Positions 38,311-46,769 of a stretch of 64,000 nucleotides of DNA are shown one piece after another. Both the position numbers and the translations under genes were made by a program. Within the stretch, counting starts at the first letter, position 1; each line of letters starts with the position of its first letter. The notes beneath the pieces are model-generated. The model saw only the letters and a list, made by a program, of their open reading frames with translations. It did no database searches and was not told where the DNA came from. Location: positions 24,536-88,535 of the forward strand of contig JALCDQ010000009.1 of the NCBI GenBank assembly GCA_022641735.1, in the 5' to 3' direction. The DNA is from Prevotella sp. GTDB lineage: Bacteria > Bacteroidota > Bacteroidia > Bacteroidales > Bacteroidaceae.

Positions 38311-39324
38311 ATGAAAGTTGCAATAGTTGGCGCCAGTGGTGCTGTCGGTCAGGAGTTTCTCCGCATTCTTGCAGAGCGTAAATTCCCTATGGATGATTTA
38401 GTTCTTTTCGGTTCTCAGCGTAGTGCCGGACGAAAATATAGCTTTATGGGCAAGGATTATGAGGTGAAACTGCTTCAGCATAACGATGACTTCAAGGACA
38501 TCGATGTGGCTTTCGTTTCAGCGGGTGGCGGCACTTCAGTCGAGTTTGTTGAAACCATCACCAAGTATGGAGCCGTGATGATAGATAATTCCAGTGCTTT
38601 CCGCATGGATGATGATGTGCCTTTGGTGGTGCCGGAAGTGAATCCCGAAGATGCGCTCAAGCGTCCGCGCGGCATCATTGCCAACCCTAACTGCACCACA
38701 ATCATGATGGTGGTGGTGCTTGAGCCTATCGAGAAGCTCAGCCACATCAAGCGCATCCACATCTCTTCTTATCAGAGTGCCAGTGGAGCAGGGGCTTCTG
38801 CCATGAAGGAGCTGGAGCAGCAGTATAAGGAAATCGTAGAGACGGGAAGCGTGAAGACCATCAATAAGTTTCCTCATCAGCTGGCTTACAACGTCATTCC
38901 GCAAATCGACGTCATGACGCCGAATGATTATACGAAGGAGGAGATGAAGATGTATAATGAGACACGCAAGATTATGCACAGCGATGTGAAGACGAGTGCC
39001 ACCTGCGTGCGCGTTTCTTCCCTCCGCTCTCACTCTGAATCGGTGTGGATAGAAACTGAGAAACCGCTCTCAGTGGAGGCTGTGCGCAAGGCGATAGTCG
39101 CCGCTCCGGGTTGCACATTGAAGGATGACCCTCAGCAATATGTCTATCCGATGCCGCTTGAGTCTGCCGGAAAAGATGACGTCTATGTAGGGCGCATCCG
39201 CAAGGACCTCGCCGATGAGAATGGCATCACCCTTTGGTTGACGGGCGACCAGATACGCAAAGGCGCAGCGCTGAATGCCGTGCAGATAGCCGAATATCTG
39301 ATAAAGGTGGGCAATCTGAAGTGA
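38311..39324 (+). CDS. asd: Aspartate-semialdehyde dehydrogenase
   Basis: A 337-residue NADPH-dependent enzyme making aspartate semialdehyde for lysine/diaminopimelate, threonine and methionine synthesis. The N-terminal nucleotide-binding motif is [15 protein letters not shown] (residues 6-20). The active-site loop [10 protein letters not shown] has Cys128. The C-terminal [12 protein letters not shown] region holds the catalytic His. The open frame extends to 38263, but the ATG at 38311 ([10 protein letters not shown]) matches the family start and lies downstream of a -7 box. It is a single gene between the divergent antiporter and the VTC-domain gene. Confidence 0.97.
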   Translation: MKVAIVGASGAVGQEFLRILAERKFPMDDLVLFGSQRSAGRKYSFMGKDYEVKLLQHNDDFKDIDVAFVSAGGGTSVEFVETITKYGAVMIDNSSAFRMDDDVPLVVPEVNPEDALKRPRGIIANPNCTTIMMVVVLEPIEKLSHIKRIHISSYQSASGAGASAMKELEQQYKEIVETGSVKTINKFPHQLAYNVIPQIDVMTPNDYTKEEMKMYNETRKIMHSDVKTSATCVRVSSLRSHSESVWIETEKPLSVEAVRKAIVAAPGCTLKDDPQQYVYPMPLESAGKDDVYVGRIRKDLADENGITLWLTGDQIRKGAALNAVQIAEYLIKVGNLK

Positions 39325-39358
39325 TCTGTTGATAAATCTTGGCTTTTCATTGAAATGA

Positions 39359-39390
39359 ATTGTCAACATAGTGAAATCTCTTTACATTTG
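39359..39390 (+). promoter_or_regulatory. Promoter of the VTC/DUF4956 genes
   Basis: ATTG at 39359-39362 (3 of 4 to the -33 box), 20 bp, then TACATTTG at 39383-39390. The downstream ATG at 39431 is 40 bp away. The box lies inside the upstream extension of the frame, arguing against the longer start at 39371. Confidence 0.6.
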
Positions 39391-39430
39391 CAAAAAGGAA
39401 AGTAGAATTTGCAAAGGTAAAGAGATTTTT

Positions 39431-40252
39431 ATGATTTTGGATATTCTGAATACATACGAGCCTATTAGTTTGGAGGATATGAGCAGTATTAGGCTGATGA
39501 ATAGGACGGACACTAAATTCGTCACATCGGCTGATAAGTTGCAAAAGCTTTTGCGTCTTGCCGTTTGGGATTATCGTATTCAGGAAATCGAGGGTGAAAG
39601 AATATCACCTTATTATACTTTATATTTCGACACTTTAGATAAGAAGATGTATGCCAGACAGTTGTCAGGGCATGCTAATCGCCAGAAATTGCGCATTCGC
39701 AGTTATGTCCATTCCGGTCTTAATTTCCTCGAAGTGAAGACGAAAGACAACCATGGGATGACAAGCAAGAAGCGCATGACCATGTATGACTTCAATCCGG
39801 AACATCCCGACCATGATATTGTGTTTAGAGGCCAGAGCTCCTACTTTAAAGAATACGAAAACTTCTTACAGAATAATCTCTATTATCAACCCATTGATTT
39901 GAGGGAACAACTAGAGAATCGCTTCAATAGGATTACGTTAGTCAATAAGCTGAAGACCGAAAGGCTCACGATTGACATGGACCTCCGTTTTCATAATCTG
40001 ACTACGGATGTCATCATGGCATTGCCTCAAGTGGTCATTCTGGAAATCAAACGAGACGGCTTACAGCCAAGTCCCATCTTGAAATACTTGAAGGAACTGC
40101 GCATCAAGAGTATGGGTTTTAGCAAGTATTGCTTAGGGTCAGCCTTCACGAATGATTATCTGAAGGTCAATAATGTTAAGCCCCGATTGCACAAAGTGGC
40201 GAAACTCACGCAAATAATAACATATAATCGCAGCAGCTATGGAAATTTTTAG
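39431..40252 (+). CDS. VTC-domain protein (polyphosphate polymerase-like)
   Basis: About 273 residues, a stand-alone VTC domain of the tunnel-fold (TTM) superfamily that in yeast Vtc4 polymerises polyphosphate from ATP. The expected basic and acidic tunnel residues are visible: NRTDTKFV (Lys29), KLRIRSYV (Arg88, Arg90), FLEVKTKD (Glu101, Lys103), TSKKRM, and a late VILEIKRDG. The ATG at 39431 is preferred over 39371 because of the promoter position. No membrane segment is present, but the next gene encodes a membrane protein and overlaps by 14 bp. The two may form a membrane-bound polymerase complex; the product has not been shown for this pairing here. Confidence 0.88.
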   Translation: MILDILNTYEPISLEDMSSIRLMNRTDTKFVTSADKLQKLLRLAVWDYRIQEIEGERISPYYTLYFDTLDKKMYARQLSGHANRQKLRIRSYVHSGLNFLEVKTKDNHGMTSKKRMTMYDFNPEHPDHDIVFRGQSSYFKEYENFLQNNLYYQPIDLREQLENRFNRITLVNKLKTERLTIDMDLRFHNLTTDVIMALPQVVILEIKRDGLQPSPILKYLKELRIKSMGFSKYCLGSAFTNDYLKVNNVKPRLHKVAKLTQIITYNRSSYGNF

Positions 40253-40916
40253 TTTGACCTTTTCTGAAAGTTTTATGGCCATGTTTGTAAGATTGGCCAT
40301 CTGTTTATTAGTAAACTGGATAATCGTTGACCGTCTTTACTATCGTAAGAGCCATCGTCGTGACTTCTATTTCACGTTCATGCTGATAAGTTTGGCTATC
40401 TTTTTATTAGTATTCTTCATGATTTTCGTACTCGAAGACCTGAAGGCTAAGACGAGTATAGGCATAGGTATTGGGCTCTTCGGCATCTTCAGCATCATGC
40501 GTTATCGTACGGATTCGATGCCTGTGCGTGAGATGACTTACCTCTTCGTGATAGTAGCTCTTTCCGTAGTGAATGCCATTGCGTCGTCGGTTTCCTTGTT
40601 AGAGATATTGGCCACCAATGCCATCTTGATTTTGGCTATATGGCTTTGTGAGGTTTATCTGAAGCAAGACCCCACGAAATTGATACAGTATGACCGGATA
40701 GAGCTTATCCTTCCTGAGCGCAGAGCAGAGCTTATTGCTGATTTGCAGGCGCGCCTGGGCATCAAGATTGATAAGGTGGAGGTGGGCAGTATTGACTTCT
40801 TGCGCGATATGGCAATCTTGAAAGTGCATTATAAAGGTGACTTCACTGACCCTCAAGTGGAGCAGAAAATGAAACTGAATGCAGCTGATTTTTCGTCAGT
40901 CAATGATGATGCCTGA
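40239..40916 (+). CDS. DUF4956 membrane protein
   Basis: A 225-residue protein with about four hydrophobic segments in the first 145 residues (MFVRLAICLLVNWIIV, FYFTFMLISLAIFLLVFFMIFVL, GIGLFGIFSIMRYRT, YLFVIVALSVVNAIASS). The soluble C-terminal domain (about 150-225) is YDRIELILPERRAELIADLQARLGI and onward. This is the DUF4956 layout. It overlaps the VTC gene by 14 bp. VTC and DUF4956 neighbours recur in bacteria, often near CotH and carbohydrate-binding (Cthe_2159) genes. It is probably the membrane partner of the polymerase; the function is not established. Confidence 0.88.
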   Translation: MEIFSLTFSESFMAMFVRLAICLLVNWIIVDRLYYRKSHRRDFYFTFMLISLAIFLLVFFMIFVLEDLKAKTSIGIGIGLFGIFSIMRYRTDSMPVREMTYLFVIVALSVVNAIASSVSLLEILATNAILILAIWLCEVYLKQDPTKLIQYDRIELILPERRAELIADLQARLGIKIDKVEVGSIDFLRDMAILKVHYKGDFTDPQVEQKMKLNAADFSSVNDDA

Positions 40917-40939
40917 AACGCCTTGCCACAGAGGGCTGA

Positions 40940-41071
40940 GCAAATCAGCCTGTTTTACTCGATAAATCAGCCTGATTTACTCTGTGAATCAGCCTGTTTT
41001 ACAACGTAAAAGGTATCTGTTTACAAAAAGATGAATCATTGGTTGCGGAATAAGCAATTATTTATCAGATA
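40940..41071. repeat. 22-bp periodic intergenic array F
   Basis: Units start at 40940, 40962, 40984 and 41006 in exact 22-bp register. The first three share the core TCAGCCTG(T/A) followed by TTTAC, with left ends GCAAA, ATAAA and GTGAA. The fourth is GTAAA-AGGTATCTG-TTTAC. Two weaker in-phase units follow at 41028 (AAGAT-GAATCATTG-GTTGC) and 41050 (ATAAG-CAATTATTT-ATCAG). The private core of the first three units suggests local homogenisation. It lies between DUF4956 and DUF2490 genes. Confidence 0.9.
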
Positions 41072-41152
41072 GGCATCTGTCGTTTCCGGGTTTTCGGAGA
41101 GCATGCGGAGGCAAGATGCAGAAAGAAATAACCCTATAAAAAAGAGACAACT

Positions 41153-41887
41153 ATGAGAAAGATTTTGTTATTGGTTCTGACGATGTTGCCCATGATGGGC
41201 TATGCGCAGGACGACTTTGGAGTTTGGGCATCCTTAGGTGCAGAGAAGAAGATAGACAAGCATTGGAGTGCAGGTATTGAAGGTGAATACCGCAGTAGGA
41301 ATGATGCCAAGACGGTGGACCGCTGGAGTTTGGAGGCAGATGCTAGTTATAAGTTCGCCAATTGGCTGAAGGCATCTGCCGGCTATGCGTTTCTATATGA
41401 CCACAACAAGGAAAAGACGACCTATAAATCGAATGGAGACACCAACAATCTGCGCCCTTCTTACTGGGGCATCCGTCATCGTTTCCATATCGATTTGACG
41501 GGTGATGCCGACCTCGGACGCTTCAATCTCTCGCTCAGAGAACGTTGGCAGTATACCTATCGGCCAGAGAAGACCACTACAAGGTATGACTTCGACAACG
41601 AATATTGGGAAGATACCACCGTCAAAGGGAAAGGCAAGAATGTGCTTCGCAGCCGTTTTCAGGTGGAGTATAAGATACCCGATTGCGCAGTGGAGCCTTA
41701 TGCCAACGTTGAGATTTTCAATGGTTGGGCCTTGCAGAAGGTGCGTTATACCTTAGGAGCAGACTGGAAAATCCGAAAACACCATGTCGTCGGACTCTAC
41801 TATCGTTATCAAACTGTCAATGATGATGACGATGACAATGAGCCTGACAGCCATATTCTCGGAGTCAGTTACACCTATAAGTTCTAA
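41153..41887 (+). CDS. DUF2490 outer-membrane beta-barrel protein
   Basis: A 244-residue protein with signal peptide (about 1-19, MMGYAQ) and alternating strands with charged turns throughout: DFGVWASLGAEKKIDKHWSAGIEGEYRSR, WSLEADASYKFANWLKASAGYAF, and a final VSYTYKF with terminal Phe. This is the DUF2490 pattern of small barrels. The role is unknown. Upstream lies a 22-bp array rather than a recognisable promoter. Downstream, 41888-42131 has no gene that I can see. Confidence 0.85.
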   Translation: MRKILLLVLTMLPMMGYAQDDFGVWASLGAEKKIDKHWSAGIEGEYRSRNDAKTVDRWSLEADASYKFANWLKASAGYAFLYDHNKEKTTYKSNGDTNNLRPSYWGIRHRFHIDLTGDADLGRFNLSLRERWQYTYRPEKTTTRYDFDNEYWEDTTVKGKGKNVLRSRFQVEYKIPDCAVEPYANVEIFNGWALQKVRYTLGADWKIRKHHVVGLYYRYQTVNDDDDDNEPDSHILGVSYTYKF

Positions 41888-42131
41888 GCCATGATAGAAT
41901 ATTGACATAAGAGAAGATATTCCGAGGGCAAGAAAAGGGTTGCTATATGGGATAAAGTCTTATGTGAAAACTGCTTTTCCGTTCTTTTGAAGATAGTGGA
42001 ACATTCTATGTTTCAGAGAATTAGATGTCTGTGTGGATAGAAAAAAACATAAGATTGCAGAATATTGGCTTTGTTAGTTGAATGAATATGCCGATTGGCT
42101 GAATTTATTTTAGCAAATGGGCTTTATTGTT

Positions 42132-42139
42132 TATTTTTG
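42132..42139 (+). promoter_or_regulatory. Candidate -7 box of the sorting-tail / beta-helix pair
   Basis: TATTTTTG matches TAnnTTTG; TTTT sits 20 bp upstream (3 of 4 to the -33 box). The ATG at 42170 is 30 bp downstream. Confidence 0.5.
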
Positions 42140-42169
42140 TGAAAACCAATAACTAATAAAGCTTTGTAT

Positions 42170-42574
42170 ATGAAAAGACCATTTTTAGCGTTTTTATTAT
42201 TGATTTTCACACTCGGAACGAGTGCTGATAATGACACTTACAATTATCTGACATTCACCACAACTACAGGAGAGCAGTCGATAGCAGTAAGTAATTTGAA
42301 GGTGACTTTCTCAGGAGGAAAGCTCATAGCAACGAATACTTCCACCAGTGAGGCATTCACTTTGACGGCCCTTACTAAGATGTATTTCTCCAATACCTTG
42401 ACGGGCATCAGCGAAATTGCTGCCGACAATGGCAATGCAAGCGTTGAGGTATTCTCTGTTTCAGGCGTTTCATTGGGCAAATATAATACGTTGGACATCG
42501 CGAGGACTTCTCTTCAGTCAGGCGTTTACGTTGTGAAATCAGCATCGAAAACCTATAAAATCACCGTAAAATGA
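42170..42574 (+). CDS. Small secreted protein with type IX-like C-terminal sorting tail
   Basis: A 134-residue exported protein (signal peptide about 1-19, TLGTSADN). Residues about 20-85 form a small beta domain (LTFTTTTGEQSIAVSNLKVTF, LTALTKMYFSN). The C-terminal 45 residues (VEVFSVSGVSLGKYN, TSLQSGVYVVKSASKTYKITVK) look like a type A sorting domain of the type IX secretion system. There is thus almost no passenger. The start is the ATG at 42170; a TTG at 42164 is less likely. Its stop overlaps the start of the following beta-helix gene (ATGA, 42571-42574), and the first 80 residues of that protein resemble its N-terminal domain. Confidence 0.75.
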   Translation: MKRPFLAFLLLIFTLGTSADNDTYNYLTFTTTTGEQSIAVSNLKVTFSGGKLIATNTSTSEAFTLTALTKMYFSNTLTGISEIAADNGNASVEVFSVSGVSLGKYNTLDIARTSLQSGVYVVKSASKTYKITVK

Positions 42575-44592
42575 AAAGATTTACTCTCTTTTTAATAGTT
42601 CTTCTGAGTGCAATAGGCATTGATGCGCAGACGCTTAATGTAGTGGTTGGCAGCGTGACTTATCAAGTTCCGGCTGCTCAAGCTGGTGATATGGTTTACA
42701 GCGACGGAACTTTTCTGACCATTCTGAATAAGAAGTTCACCCTCAGCGCTGTCGACAGTATGTATATCGATAACTCTACGGTCACCGATAATGCTATTAA
42801 AGTCAGCTATAACGGTACTTCAGCAAGCGTCAAAGTTGCCGGAAACTGCATGCAGTATTTGAATGAAGTGAAGGTAAGCGGTGCTAATGTGACGGTCGTT
42901 CAGGGCTCCGCTCTTGCTCAGGAGTTGTCTTATACCCTCACGGGAACATCCACCAACGGCTCTTTCTATATGGATGGAGAATATAAGGCCACAGTGGTGT
43001 TGAACAATTTGACGCTGACTTGTACTGACAGTGCGGCTGTCAACATAGAGAACGGCAAGCGTATAGCCGTAGATATCGAGGGTACTAACTCCCTTGCAGA
43101 TGCTTCGAGCAGTGCTGGCAAGGCTGCCTTTGTGGTTAACGGTCACTCTGAGTTTACCGGTTCGGGCTCTCTTTCGCTTACCGGAAACAAGAAGCATGCC
43201 TTCTTTGGCGATGAGTATGTGTTTCTGAAGAAAACCTTTACGGGCTCTATCACTGTGGAAAGCTCGGTGAAAGACGGTTTCAGCATCAACCAGTATTTCA
43301 AGATGAACAATGGGACAGTCACCATTAAGGCTCCTGGAGATGATGGCATTCAAGTAGAGACCACCGGAGAATCGGGGGATGAAGACAATGGGCAGGTAAT
43401 CATCAATGGCGGAACGCTGAATATCACGGTGCCCACTGCAGATACGAAAGGCATCAAATGCGACAGCTTGATGACGATTACCGGGGGCTCTATCAACATT
43501 GCCTGCACTTCGACAGCTACGGCTGCAAAGGCTCTGAAGAGTGGTACTGACATGAACATCAGCGGCGGCACTTTCACGATTTCTACTGCCGGCTCCGGCT
43601 TATGGGATTCCGATGAATCCGCGACATCGGCTTGCGCTGCTCTCAAAAGCGACGGAAACATGAATATCAGTGGAGGTACTCTGACGCTTACAGCCACTGG
43701 CAAAGGTGGAAAAGGCATCAGTTGCGAGGGTGCTCTGACAATAAGCGACGCAGCCGCCATCACTATCTCTACATCGGGAAACATCTATGTGAACATCAAT
43801 GGAACGGAGTATAGCAACTATTCCAATGTGGATAATCTCGCTGATGCCTATAAGTCTTCGGCTAAAGGAATAAAGGCGGAAGGCAATGTCAACATCTCCG
43901 GGGGTACTGTCAACGTGACGACTACGGGCACGAATGCGGAAGGCATTGAGAGCAAAGCCATTCTCACCATCTCAGGAGGCGAGATTGTGGTGAGCTCTTA
44001 TGATGATGCCATCAACTCTTCCAGCCACATGTATATCACCGGAGGGTCTGTCTATGTGAGTTCCTCAAATAATGACGGGCTTGACTCCAACGGCAATATG
44101 TATATCCAAGGCGGCGTGATAGTCGCTTATGGCACCACGAGCCCTGAATGTGGCATTGATGCCAATGAGGAGGAAAACTATACTGTTTACTTTACGGGAG
44201 GCACGCTCGTGGGGATAGGAGGTGGTAATTCTCATCCTACTAACAGCTCTTCCACTCAGGGATATGTCACTTATAGCGGCAGCATTACAAACGGAAACAC
44301 CATGCTTTTGCGCAGTGGCTCTACCAATGTCATGGCTTTCACGATGGGCAGAACCTATTCGGGTTCTGGCGGCGGTGGCGGAATGGGACCTGGCCAAGGC
44401 GGTGGCTCTGGGTCTACCAGTTTCATCATTACCACGCCTAACGTATCGAGCTCGTCGAGCTATACGCTTTATACGGCAGCGACGGTGAGTGGGACGGCAT
44501 GGCATGGCCTTTACACGAAAGACAATATTACGGCTGTGAGCTCAACGGGGAGCAGTTCCTCTTCTGTTACTGGAAAGCAGTACTCCAACTAA
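42571..44592 (+). CDS. Beta-helix carbohydrate-binding domain protein (Cthe_2159 type)
   Basis: A 673-residue exported protein (signal peptide about 1-20, GIDAQ). After an N-terminal domain of about 80 residues comes a long right-handed beta-helix, with repeats such as GTVTIKAPGDDGIQ, GGTLNITVPTADTKGIKCD, DMNISGGTFTIS and GGSVYVSSSNNDGLDSNGNMYIQGG. This is typical of the Cthe_2159/DUF4353 carbohydrate-binding family, related in fold to pectate lyases. Ser/Gly-rich linkers occur near the C-terminus. A lipoprotein paralogue lies at 46770-48596. Binding to acidic polysaccharides is known for the founding member; the ligand here is unknown. Confidence 0.86.
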   Translation: MKRFTLFLIVLLSAIGIDAQTLNVVVGSVTYQVPAAQAGDMVYSDGTFLTILNKKFTLSAVDSMYIDNSTVTDNAIKVSYNGTSASVKVAGNCMQYLNEVKVSGANVTVVQGSALAQELSYTLTGTSTNGSFYMDGEYKATVVLNNLTLTCTDSAAVNIENGKRIAVDIEGTNSLADASSSAGKAAFVVNGHSEFTGSGSLSLTGNKKHAFFGDEYVFLKKTFTGSITVESSVKDGFSINQYFKMNNGTVTIKAPGDDGIQVETTGESGDEDNGQVIINGGTLNITVPTADTKGIKCDSLMTITGGSINIACTSTATAAKALKSGTDMNISGGTFTISTAGSGLWDSDESATSACAALKSDGNMNISGGTLTLTATGKGGKGISCEGALTISDAAAITISTSGNIYVNINGTEYSNYSNVDNLADAYKSSAKGIKAEGNVNISGGTVNVTTTGTNAEGIESKAILTISGGEIVVSSYDDAINSSSHMYITGGSVYVSSSNNDGLDSNGNMYIQGGVIVAYGTTSPECGIDANEEENYTVYFTGGTLVGIGGGNSHPTNSSSTQGYVTYSGSITNGNTMLLRSGSTNVMAFTMGRTYSGSGGGGGMGPGQGGGSGSTSFIITTPNVSSSSSYTLYTAATVSGTAWHGLYTKDNITAVSSTGSSSSSVTGKQYSN

Positions 44593-44618
44593 GAGCCAAA
44601 TAGTCAATAGACTTTTAT

Positions 44619-44669
44619 CGCGCATCCTCTTTCAAGCAATGACTTGGTGTGAGAGAATGCGCGGTTTTT
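44619..44669 (+). terminator. Terminator after the beta-helix gene
   Basis: CGCGCATCCTCT pairs with AGAGAATGCGCG (one mismatch) around a 21-nt loop, followed by GTTTTTC. It starts 27 bp after the stop. Confidence 0.75.
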
Positions 44670-44697
44670 CAGTTTTCTATTGATAGTGATTGACGTC

Positions 44698-44763
44698 GTA
44701 GAAGACCGTCAGAAGGAAGGCAGGAAGATGCCTTTTACCTTCCTTCTGATGGTCTTTTATTTG
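44698..44763. repeat. 22-bp periodic array G, also a large hairpin
   Basis: Three 22-bp units start at 44698, 44720 and 44742: GTAGA-AGACCGTCA-GAAGG, GCAGG-AAGATGCCT-TTTAC and CCTTC-TGATGGTCT-TTTAT. The outer units are reverse complements over 18 bp (44703-44720 against 44738-44755, one mismatch), so the array folds into one long hairpin followed by TTTTA. It sits between the convergent beta-helix and response-regulator genes and overlaps the regulator's last codons. A bidirectional terminator role is plausible. Confidence 0.8.
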
Positions 44764-45488
44764 CCTAAAAACTTGGATTCGATATACTTATTGAAGGTGT
44801 CCCGATAGAGGTCTCCGATAGGGAGATAAGTTTCGGAATCGAGGATGACGCGGTTCTTGTTAATCTCCTGAATCCTCGACAGATTGACGATGTAAGAGCG
44901 ATGGATGCGCATAAAGCGGTTGGAAGGCAACCGCTCTTCCAGCACTTTCATGCTCAAGAGCACCACGAGGGGCTTCTTGTCGTCGAAGAGTATCCTCAGA
45001 TATTCGCTCATTCCCTCCACATATTTGATGTCCTTGATGAGCACTCTCACGATGCGGTGCTCCGTTTTGAAGAACAGAGCGTCGTCTTTATCCAAGAGGG
45101 AAACTGCCGATTGCTTCTGATTCTCCAATTCGAATTGCTTCTTGACCCTGTTGGCAGCCTGTTTAAAGTCGTCGAGGCTGAAGGGCTTGAGCAGATAATC
45201 CACGGCATCCACCTTGTAGCCTTCGATGGCATAGTCGCTGTAAGCCGTGGAGAAGACGACGATGGGAGGTGAGGAGAGTCCTTTCACGAAATCCATTCCA
45301 TTGAGGTCGGGCATGTTGATGTCGCAAAAGATGGCATCCACCGGCTCTTTTTCCATTACTTTCGTTGCATCGAGCGCACTCTGGCATTCAGCGATGAGCT
45401 CTAAGAACGACACTTTCTTGATGTATGCAGCCAACTGTTGTAATGCCAGAGGCTCATCATCGATAGCTAAACATTTAATTTTTGTCAT
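44757..45488 (-). CDS. LytTR-family response regulator
   Basis: A 243-residue regulator. The receiver domain (about 1-120) has the acidic pair DDEP at 10-13, phospho-acceptor Asp56 in FCDINMPDLNG, and the switch Ser/Thr and Lys (VFSTAYSD, LLKPF). The LytTR DNA-binding domain (about 140-240) shows KTEHRIVRVLIKDIKYVEGMSEYLRI and MRIHRSYIVNLSRIQEI. It lies 15 bp downstream of the histidine kinase gene, forming a two-component pair placed between two beta-helix paralogues, which are plausible targets. LytTR proteins usually bind direct repeats; none was located with confidence. Confidence 0.95.
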   Translation of the reverse strand: MTKIKCLAIDDEPLALQQLAAYIKKVSFLELIAECQSALDATKVMEKEPVDAIFCDINMPDLNGMDFVKGLSSPPIVVFSTAYSDYAIEGYKVDAVDYLLKPFSLDDFKQAANRVKKQFELENQKQSAVSLLDKDDALFFKTEHRIVRVLIKDIKYVEGMSEYLRILFDDKKPLVVLLSMKVLEERLPSNRFMRIHRSYIVNLSRIQEINKNRVILDSETYLPIGDLYRDTFNKYIESKFLGK

Positions 45489-45503
45489 ATAAATTCCGAG
45501 TTT

Positions 45504-46685
45504 TTAAGTCGTCGTTTTTGTTTCTTGAAAGAGCGGAAGGGTGAGCGACACCTTGTAAGTGTCTTCTTCATCCTTGATGATGAGCTCGTAAGTGTCTCTG
45601 TAAATCAGTTTCAGACGCTTGCGCAAATTCGAGAGTCCCACTCCGCCATGCTGCTCAGTGCTTTCGTGGTGCTTGCTGTTGATGCATTCGAAGTAGATTT
45701 TCTCTTCATTCGTTCTTGCCTTGATGTTGATGAAGCTGTCTTTCTGATAGCTTACGCCGTGCTTGAAGGCGTTTTCCACGAAGGTGATGAAAATCAGCGG
45801 CGCCACGCTCTTGTTCGGTATCACGTCGTCGACGTCGAGGGTGATGCTCACCTTATTGGTATAGCGGAGCTTCATCAGATTGATATAGTTGAGCATGAAG
45901 GCATGCTCTTGCTGCAAGTCAACTTTCTCCTTATTGCTCTCATAGAGCACGTAGCGCATCATCTTCGAGAGCTCCACGATGGTGGCTTTCGCCTTTTCGG
46001 GATCGATGTCGACCAGCGCATGGATATTGTTGAGCGTATTCATAAAGAAATGAGGGTTTATCTGATATTTCAGATATTCCAGTTGTTGCTCCAGATTTTT
46101 CTTCTCGAGCATTTGGAGTTCCTCATTGTCTTTGCTTGACTTGAAGTATAGTTTGATGCCGATGTTCAGTCCCAGCAACCCTATGAGGATGAATGCACTC
46201 ACGATGTCAGCTTCTCCTAAGAAGGGAGGCTCGAAGTGGTCAGCGTCTTTCCGAGGTTTGAAGTTAGGATGACGGAAAGCGGGATTGCCCTGCTTGCCCA
46301 TGTGTCGGAACTCCGGCGGCATGGCACCCTGATGAGGTCCTTTCTCCATCATTTCCGGTCGTGGTCCTCTGAAATCCATGTCTTGAGGGCGTTGAATGCA
46401 TTGTACGACGAAGAAGAGCACTACGAGGCTCAGCGTCGTCGACACGTAAATCCACGTGCGGTGCTTATAGATGAGGAGGGGTGCAAGGATGAAGTTGTGG
46501 ATGAGGAAAATGGCGAAGTAGGCGAGATAGATTTTCCACACGTTGAACACCTCTGCCCATCGGAAAACCAGCGCACTGTCAGAAACTGTTCTGAAGTACT
46601 GACTTAATATCGGAGCAAGGAACATGATAATCCAAAGTCCCAGATAGATAAGGTGTTCTTTATTGGCGCGTAAATGTTTTGTCAT
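45504..46685 (-). CDS. LytS/YpdA-type sensor histidine kinase with Met/His/Pro-rich periplasmic loop
   Basis: A 393-residue membrane sensor. Four helices (about 12-30, 49-71, 78-97 and 161-179) bracket a 60-residue loop (98-159) that the topology places in the periplasm. The loop is rich in Met, His, Pro and Arg (MMEKGPHQGAMPPEFRHMG, FRHPNFKPRKD). The cytoplasmic part has a short coiled coil, the phospho-acceptor box NPHFFMNTLNNIHALVD (His at about 215), and a divergent HATPase domain (FITFVENAFKHGVSYQ, GVGLSNLRKRL). It pairs with the downstream LytTR regulator. The loop suggests metal or envelope-stress sensing, which is inference. Confidence 0.94.
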   Translation of the reverse strand: MTKHLRANKEHLIYLGLWIIMFLAPILSQYFRTVSDSALVFRWAEVFNVWKIYLAYFAIFLIHNFILAPLLIYKHRTWIYVSTTLSLVVLFFVVQCIQRPQDMDFRGPRPEMMEKGPHQGAMPPEFRHMGKQGNPAFRHPNFKPRKDADHFEPPFLGEADIVSAFILIGLLGLNIGIKLYFKSSKDNEELQMLEKKNLEQQLEYLKYQINPHFFMNTLNNIHALVDIDPEKAKATIVELSKMMRYVLYESNKEKVDLQQEHAFMLNYINLMKLRYTNKVSITLDVDDVIPNKSVAPLIFITFVENAFKHGVSYQKDSFINIKARTNEEKIYFECINSKHHESTEQHGGVGLSNLRKRLKLIYRDTYELIIKDEEDTYKVSLTLPLFQETKTTT

Positions 46686-46728
46686 ATTGTCTTATTAGTA
46701 AACGTTATTCAGAGAGTTTTATTGTAGT

Positions 46729-46761
46729 TATCCATGGGTAGTTTGAGTGGTTACCCATGGA
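46729..46761. repeat. Perfect 11-bp inverted repeat between the beta-helix lipoprotein and the sensor kinase
   Basis: ATCCATGGGTA (46729-46739) and TACCCATGGAT (46751-46761) are exact reverse complements separated by 11 bp. The hairpin lies 8 bp after the stop of the lipoprotein gene and 43 bp before the kinase ATG, both on the minus strand. No T-run follows it, so it fits an operator, attenuator or mRNA 3'-end structure better than a classical terminator. Confidence 0.7.
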
Positions 46762-46769
46762 TGTGGAGA

